Part shown: piece by piece, positions 62,738 to 64,000 of the stretch | Position numbering within the stretch: position 1 is the stretch's first letter | Layout of the letters: every line of letters starts with the position of its first letter | Position numbers and translations under genes: made by a program | Notes under the pieces: generated by a model | The model's input: only the letters and a program-made list of their open reading frames with translations | Database searches by the model: none | What the model was told of the DNA's origin: nothing | Assembly (NCBI RefSeq): GCF_000828085.3 | Contig: NZ_JXCA02000019.1 | Coordinates: 171,317-235,316 of the forward strand | Direction of reading: 5' to 3' | Source: Scytonema tolypothrichoides VB-61278 | GTDB lineage: Bacteria; Cyanobacteriota; Cyanobacteriia; Cyanobacteriales; Nostocaceae | DNA length: 64,000 nt

Positions 62738-64000
62738 ATGAACTTTTATTATCGGCTCGCGCCAGCAGTAATTGGGGTATCAATCGCTGTTTTGCAGACG
62801 CAAGTTGCAGTTGCACTATCTCCAGCTGAGGTGAATAAAACTGCCAAGGAAATCACAGTGCTGATCCAAAGTAAAAAGCCTAGGTACGGTTCCGGGGTGA
62901 TTATCAAGAAACAAGGCAATACTTACACCGTCCTCACTGCAGCTCATGTGCTAGAAGTAGCAGATAATTATGAAATTATCACTCGTGATGGTCAGCGCTA
63001 TCCTGTCAACTACAGGACTATAAAACGGCTGCCTGGAGTAGACTTAGCCGAGGTGCAGTTTAGCAGCAGTCAAAATTACACGGTTGCCAAGATGGGTAAC
63101 TCTGACGCTAGCACTGAGGGCACAATGGCTTATGTAGCTGGGTTTCCTGCACCGACATTCGCGATTAATCAGTCAATTTACACTTTCATTGATGGGCGAA
63201 TTACTGCTAATGCCTCAAAACCGCTGCGTGATGGCTATGCCTTGGTCTACAGTAATAATACGTCAGACGGCATGAGTGGTGGTGCAGTCTTGAATGAAAA
63301 AGCTGAACTGATAGGAATTCATGGTAGAGCTGACAAAGATCCCAAAGAAATCAAAACAGGCTTTAACTTAGGCATTCCCATCAAGACGTTTTTAATAATT
63401 TCAGCAAAAGCTGGGGAAAATGTGGGAGTTTCTGTTCCTAGCACTCAAGTAGCGACAAAACCCAAAGCTGACGACTTCTTTATTCAGGCTGGAGATAAGT
63501 ATAGAAAAGGAGACTTTAAAGGAGCAATAGCTGATTACAACCAAGCACTGCGGATTAATCCCAACTATGCCAACGCCTACAACAACCGGGGTAATGTCCG
63601 CGCCGAGTTGGGAGACAAGCAAGGGGCTCTAGCTGATTACAACCAAGCACTGCGGATTAATCCCAACGATGTCAACGCCTACAACAACCGGGGTGTTACC
63701 CGCGCCGAGTTGGGAGACAACCAAGCAGCGATCGCTGATTTCAACCAAGCACTGCGGATTAATCCCAACGATGCGGATGTCTACTACAACCGGGGTAAAG
63801 CCCGCGTCGACTTGGGAGACAACCAAGGGGCTCTAGCTGATTACAACCAAGCACTGCGGATTAATCCCAACTATGCCAAAGCTTATGGCAACCGGGGTAA
63901 TGTCCGCGACGACTTGGGAGACAAGCAAGGGGCTCTAGCTGATTACAACCAAGCACTGCGGATTAATCCCAACGATACCGATGCCTACAACAACCGGGGT
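62738..64000 (+). CDS. Trypsin-like protease with tandem TPR repeats (C-terminus off window)
   Basis: 421 residues visible, running off the right edge. Signal peptide ends VAVA. The protease domain has His70 (TAAHVLE), Asp102 (GVDLAEV) and Ser180 (DGMSGGAVL). From about residue 247, TPR units of 34 residues follow (KGAIADYNQALRINPN). The exported TPR domain would recruit partners or substrates. It shares the catalytic plan with the protease at 60868 and lies directly after the COP23-like gene. Confidence 0.93.
   Translation, partial: MNFYYRLAPAVIGVSIAVLQTQVAVALSPAEVNKTAKEITVLIQSKKPRYGSGVIIKKQGNTYTVLTAAHVLEVADNYEIITRDGQRYPVNYRTIKRLPGVDLAEVQFSSSQNYTVAKMGNSDASTEGTMAYVAGFPAPTFAINQSIYTFIDGRITANASKPLRDGYALVYSNNTSDGMSGGAVLNEKAELIGIHGRADKDPKEIKTGFNLGIPIKTFLIISAKAGENVGVSVPSTQVATKPKADDFFIQAGDKYRKGDFKGAIADYNQALRINPNYANAYNNRGNVRAELGDKQGALADYNQALRINPNDVNAYNNRGVTRAELGDNQAAIADFNQALRINPNDADVYYNRGKARVDLGDNQGALADYNQALRINPNYAKAYGNRGNVRDDLGDKQGALADYNQALRINPNDTDAYNNRG
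63532..64000 (+). repeat. Near-identical 102-bp tandem TPR-coding repeats
   Basis: The phrase GATTACAACCAAGCACTGCG recurs at 102-bp steps (about 63533, 63635, 63839, 63941, with a variant at 63737). Units differ at few positions, so the array has expanded recently or is kept homogeneous by recombination. Confidence 0.95.

Noticed and set aside
1..64000. CRISPR arrays, tRNA or rRNA genes, intact transposase genes, riboswitches
   Set aside because: Looked for by eye on both strands; tandem repeats found are short heptamers or coding repeats without spacers, and no tRNA T-loop or conserved riboswitch core was seen.

Overview
The window is cyanobacterial, most likely from a filamentous Nostocales species. 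HIP1 octamers (GCGATCGC) occur throughout. Other markers are kaiABC followed by a TolC gene, a very short KaiA, a XisI-type protein, a bilin lyase, cytochrome b6f genes (petB, petD and a 31-residue petL), and many intergenic short tandem repeats and palindromes. Genes lie on both strands in short operons. No rRNA, tRNA, CRISPR array or intact transposase gene was seen. The first gene (TolC) and the last gene (protease-TPR) run off the window.

Layout. 1-3725 (minus): kaiA-kaiB-kaiC, then an outer-membrane TolC protein, the order known from Anabaena 7120. Upstream of the 102-residue KaiA lies a possible decayed trace of the KaiA N-terminal domain. 5140-8901: a CBS-domain hybrid histidine kinase, divergent from kaiA, with two of its three receiver-like domains lacking the phosphoacceptor Asp. 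9155-13749: an ArnT-like glycosyltransferase, a lipoprotein, a DUF565 protein and glycerate 3-kinase. 13767-26132 (minus): about 12 kb of signalling genes, namely a PAS response regulator, two hybrid kinases with two kinase cores each, and a CheR-PAS methyltransferase. A DUF4258/DUF2283 pair and an orphan XisI sit between the two kinases. 26385-31775: SelO, an acetyltransferase, BioB, PetL, a secreted protein and AroB.

32131-43855: a Uma2 nuclease, prolyl oligopeptidase, ExoD, a lipid kinase, a phosphoribosyltransferase, an MFS sugar symporter with a decayed partial duplicate, fasciclin, a HEAT-repeat protein and the bilin lyase CpcS. 44667-49316: a type I secretion pair, an ABC exporter with an N-terminal cyclic-nucleotide-binding-like domain and its HlyD adaptor, behind a perfect CRP-type palindrome. 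49681-57086: an EEP hydrolase, a second Uma2, a site-2 protease, a degenerate metallo-beta-lactamase-fold protein, CtpA, PetB and PetD. 57648-64000: an anti-sigma-type ATPase, a GT4 glycosyltransferase, small conserved proteins, acylphosphatase, and a trypsin-like protease / COP23 / protease-TPR cluster interrupted by a 136-bp MITE-like insertion.

The strongest leads are the toxin-antitoxin-like pair plus XisI inside the kinase operon, the pseudo-receiver kinase beside the clock genes with the apparent KaiA domain fossil, the secretion pair behind a CRP-type site, the metal-site-less MBL protein, and repeats inserted into kinase linkers in different reading frames. All functions are read from sequence patterns and family knowledge; no search was run.
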